Assembly: GCA_905236365.1 (NCBI GenBank)
Contig: CAJOPP010000125.1
Coordinates: 1-8,192 of the forward strand
Direction: 5' to 3'
DNA length: 8,192 nucleotides
Origin: an uncultured Lachnospiraceae bacterium
Lineage (GTDB): Bacteria; Bacillota; Clostridia; Lachnospirales; Lachnospiraceae
Shown here one piece after another: positions 7,289 to 8,192 of the stretch. The position numbers and the translations under genes were made by a program. The stretch's first letter is position 1. Each line of letters begins with the position of its first letter. The notes beneath the pieces were generated by a model. It ran no database searches. It saw only the letters and a list, made by a program, of their open reading frames with translations, and had not been told where the DNA came from.

Positions 7289-7711
7289 TTATCTTCCTTT
7301 TACTGCTATTTTAACTTCTGTCACCATATTTTTCAACGATTTTCTGACAAGCCGAAAAAGAAGCACAAAAGGCTTTTGAAAAATTTTCTTTCCTTTTGTC
7401 CAATATGGCACCAGTTTCTCCGCAATAAAAAGAAGCAAACGGCTTAATGTCAATGCATATATCACCACTCCTAAAAACATCCCCATAAAAGCATATCCCC
7501 GAAGTGCACCCCGGTTATAGATAAACAAGGTCCGAAAAGCCATCCATGCAGTAAACAGCCAAAAGAACAGATCCTCCAAATCCACCAGCCAGTCCTTATG
7601 TTTAAAAAAAAGACGCAAAATGCGAATACCATCATAAAAGAAAGCCAATACCATTCCAAGCAGAAGACATATTACAAACAATTCTACTTCATCATAAATC
7701 AAACCCGCCAT
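7289..7711 (-). CDS. yabQ: Spore cortex biosynthesis membrane protein YabQ
   Basis: In Bacillus subtilis YabQ is a sigma-E controlled membrane protein of the mother cell required for spore cortex formation; its biochemical activity is unknown. This 140-residue product has three to four hydrophobic segments (about 10-28, 45-63 and 72-98) and a basic amphipathic tail rich in Lys and Arg. Family-typical features are the FYDGIR turn after the first membrane segment (25-30), the acidic WLVDLEDLFFW entry to the second (41-51) and NRGALRGY (66-73). The start at 7711 lies 8 bp after the yabP stop. An AGGTG site is about 7 bases upstream, overlapping the yabP end, and a GGAGG sits almost on the ATG. 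Assignment rests on these features and on the position between yabP and divIC. Confidence 0.88.
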   Translation of the reverse strand: MAGLIYDEVELFVICLLLGMVLAFFYDGIRILRLFFKHKDWLVDLEDLFFWLFTAWMAFRTLFIYNRGALRGYAFMGMFLGVVIYALTLSRLLLFIAEKLVPYWTKGKKIFQKPFVLLFRLVRKSLKNMVTEVKIAVKGR

Positions 7712-7719
7712 TCCTCCAC

Positions 7720-8004
7720 CTACTTAAACAGGCGATTGAACAGACCATTTTCACCCTTTAACCCGGGTTTTAAATCTGAATAGGTAAAGGAGTCTACTCT
7801 TCCGTCAACCTCTACCTCTCCCTTCTCTAATGTGAGCTTATTGACATTCAGATCCGATCCTTTAATAAGCAGAACACCCTGCTCCGTTTCTAACAAAATC
7901 TCATTGGGATCAAAAGAAATCACCGCACTCACGCCGGTGATCAGTCCTGATCCCCGATTATTCAATGTAACTTTATGTCCTCTTGTATTCCGAACCTCTT
8001 CCAT
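7720..8004 (-). CDS. yabP: Sporulation protein YabP
   Basis: YabP is a small, predicted soluble, mother-cell sporulation protein of the YabP/YqfC family, needed for normal spore formation in Bacillus subtilis; the molecular function is not established. The 94-residue product matches the family length. It shows the characteristic beta-rich pattern with GVSAVISFDPNEILLET (24-40), a central LLIKGSDLNVNKLTLEKGEV segment (45-64) and a VDGRVDSFTYSD region (66-77). No membrane segment or signal peptide is present. The start at 8004 has AAGGTGGAT a few bases upstream. It is the first gene of the yabP-yabQ-divIC unit and has a well-placed sigma-E type promoter (8038-8066). The usual upstream neighbour, an S4-domain RNA-binding gene, is not seen before the window ends. 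Confidence 0.92.
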   Translation of the reverse strand: MEEVRNTRGHKVTLNNRGSGLITGVSAVISFDPNEILLETEQGVLLIKGSDLNVNKLTLEKGEVEVDGRVDSFTYSDLKPGLKGENGLFNRLFK

Positions 8005-8037
8005 ATATCCACCTTCCCAATCTGTATATTTTTATCT

Positions 8038-8066
8038 ATTCTATGATGTCAGGGGCAAAACTATGC
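8038..8066 (-). promoter_or_regulatory. Sigma-E promoter for yabP-yabQ
   Basis: On the minus strand GCATAGT (8060-8066) and CATAGAAT (8038-8045) are separated by 14 bases. The sigma-E consensus is roughly G(C/A)ATATT, 13-15 bases, then CATACAAT, so there is one mismatch in each element and the spacing is right. The predicted start near 8030 gives a leader of about 26 bases ahead of the yabP ATG. In Bacillus subtilis yabP and yabQ are known sigma-E genes, which agrees with this reading. Confidence 0.65.
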
Positions 8067-8104
8067 TTCACAAAGTATATTCGTCAGGCTACATATACAT
8101 TCAG

Positions 8105-8176
8105 GACTCGCTCGCGAGTCTTGGCGCGGGATTTGCGTCAGCTATGCTGACATATTTCATATGCAAATCCCTGTGC
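8105..8176. repeat. GC-rich palindromic element with three-way-junction fold
   Basis: A near-perfect palindrome (7-base arms 8105-8111 and 8114-8120) is followed by a second structure. Outer 9-base arms GGGATTTGC (8128-8136) and GCAAATCCC (8163-8171) enclose two abutting hairpins, GTCAGC-TAT-GCTGAC (8137-8151) and ATAT-TTC-ATAT (8152-8162), leaving no unpaired base at the junction. With a one-base bulge the outer stem can extend through 8124-8127 and 8173-8176. It is richer in GC than the adjacent intergenic DNA and no U-run follows, so it resembles a dispersed REP/MITE-like repeat more than a terminator. It may continue past the window end. Confidence 0.6.
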
Positions 8177-8192
8177 ATCCTCGCGGAGCGTA

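Noticed and set aside
8101..8192. A minus-strand frame open from the right window edge to a stop at 8101-8103, considered as the end of the expected upstream S4-domain gene
   Set aside because: The peptide shows no S4-domain features and the stretch is dominated by palindromes, so it is more likely repeat DNA read by chance.

Overview
The window looks like chromosomal core DNA from an anaerobic, spore-forming, low-GC Gram-positive of class Clostridia, most likely a Lachnospiraceae-type gut bacterium. This is an inference from gene order, protein style and strong AGGAGG-type ribosome binding sites; no marker gene fixes the genus. All seven recognisable genes lie on the minus strand and read right to left: yabP, yabQ, divIC, spoIIE, tilS, hpt, ftsH. 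This is the conserved sporulation / cell-division / housekeeping cluster known from Bacillus and Clostridia, here without the yabR, yabS and yabT genes that Bacillus subtilis carries within it.

Right edge (about 8005-8192): no gene is recognisable. It holds a GC-rich palindromic element that folds into a hairpin plus an exact three-way junction, and then a good sigma-E type promoter just ahead of yabP. Positions 6964-8004 hold the tightly packed yabP-yabQ-divIC unit (gaps of 8 and 13 bp). A 224-bp gap (6740-6963) follows, with a candidate Spo0A-controlled sigma-A promoter with long spacing and a perfect 11-bp hairpin in the spoIIE leader. spoIIE (4643-6739) encodes a polytopic membrane PP2C phosphatase. 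An 82-bp gap with a possible housekeeping promoter leads to tilS-hpt-ftsH, which are coupled: a 17-bp overlap between tilS and hpt, and a 17-bp gap between hpt and ftsH. A strong intrinsic terminator (475-511) sits directly after the ftsH stop.

Left edge (1-474): very AT-rich, without a convincing gene. It contains a near-perfect sigma-A promoter pointing left, out of the window, probably with a long leader for a gene beyond position 1.

Functionally, SpoIIE activates sigma-F in the forespore, YabP and YabQ act later in the mother cell, and DivIC belongs to the division machinery that sporulation also uses. TilS (tRNA-Ile lysidine), Hpt (purine salvage) and FtsH (membrane protease) are housekeeping. 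The most unusual feature is a block of five 30-bp in-frame tandem repeats inside tilS, which inserts about 70 residues with a decapeptide repeat into the otherwise conserved ATP-pyrophosphatase domain. I saw no clearly new multi-gene system.
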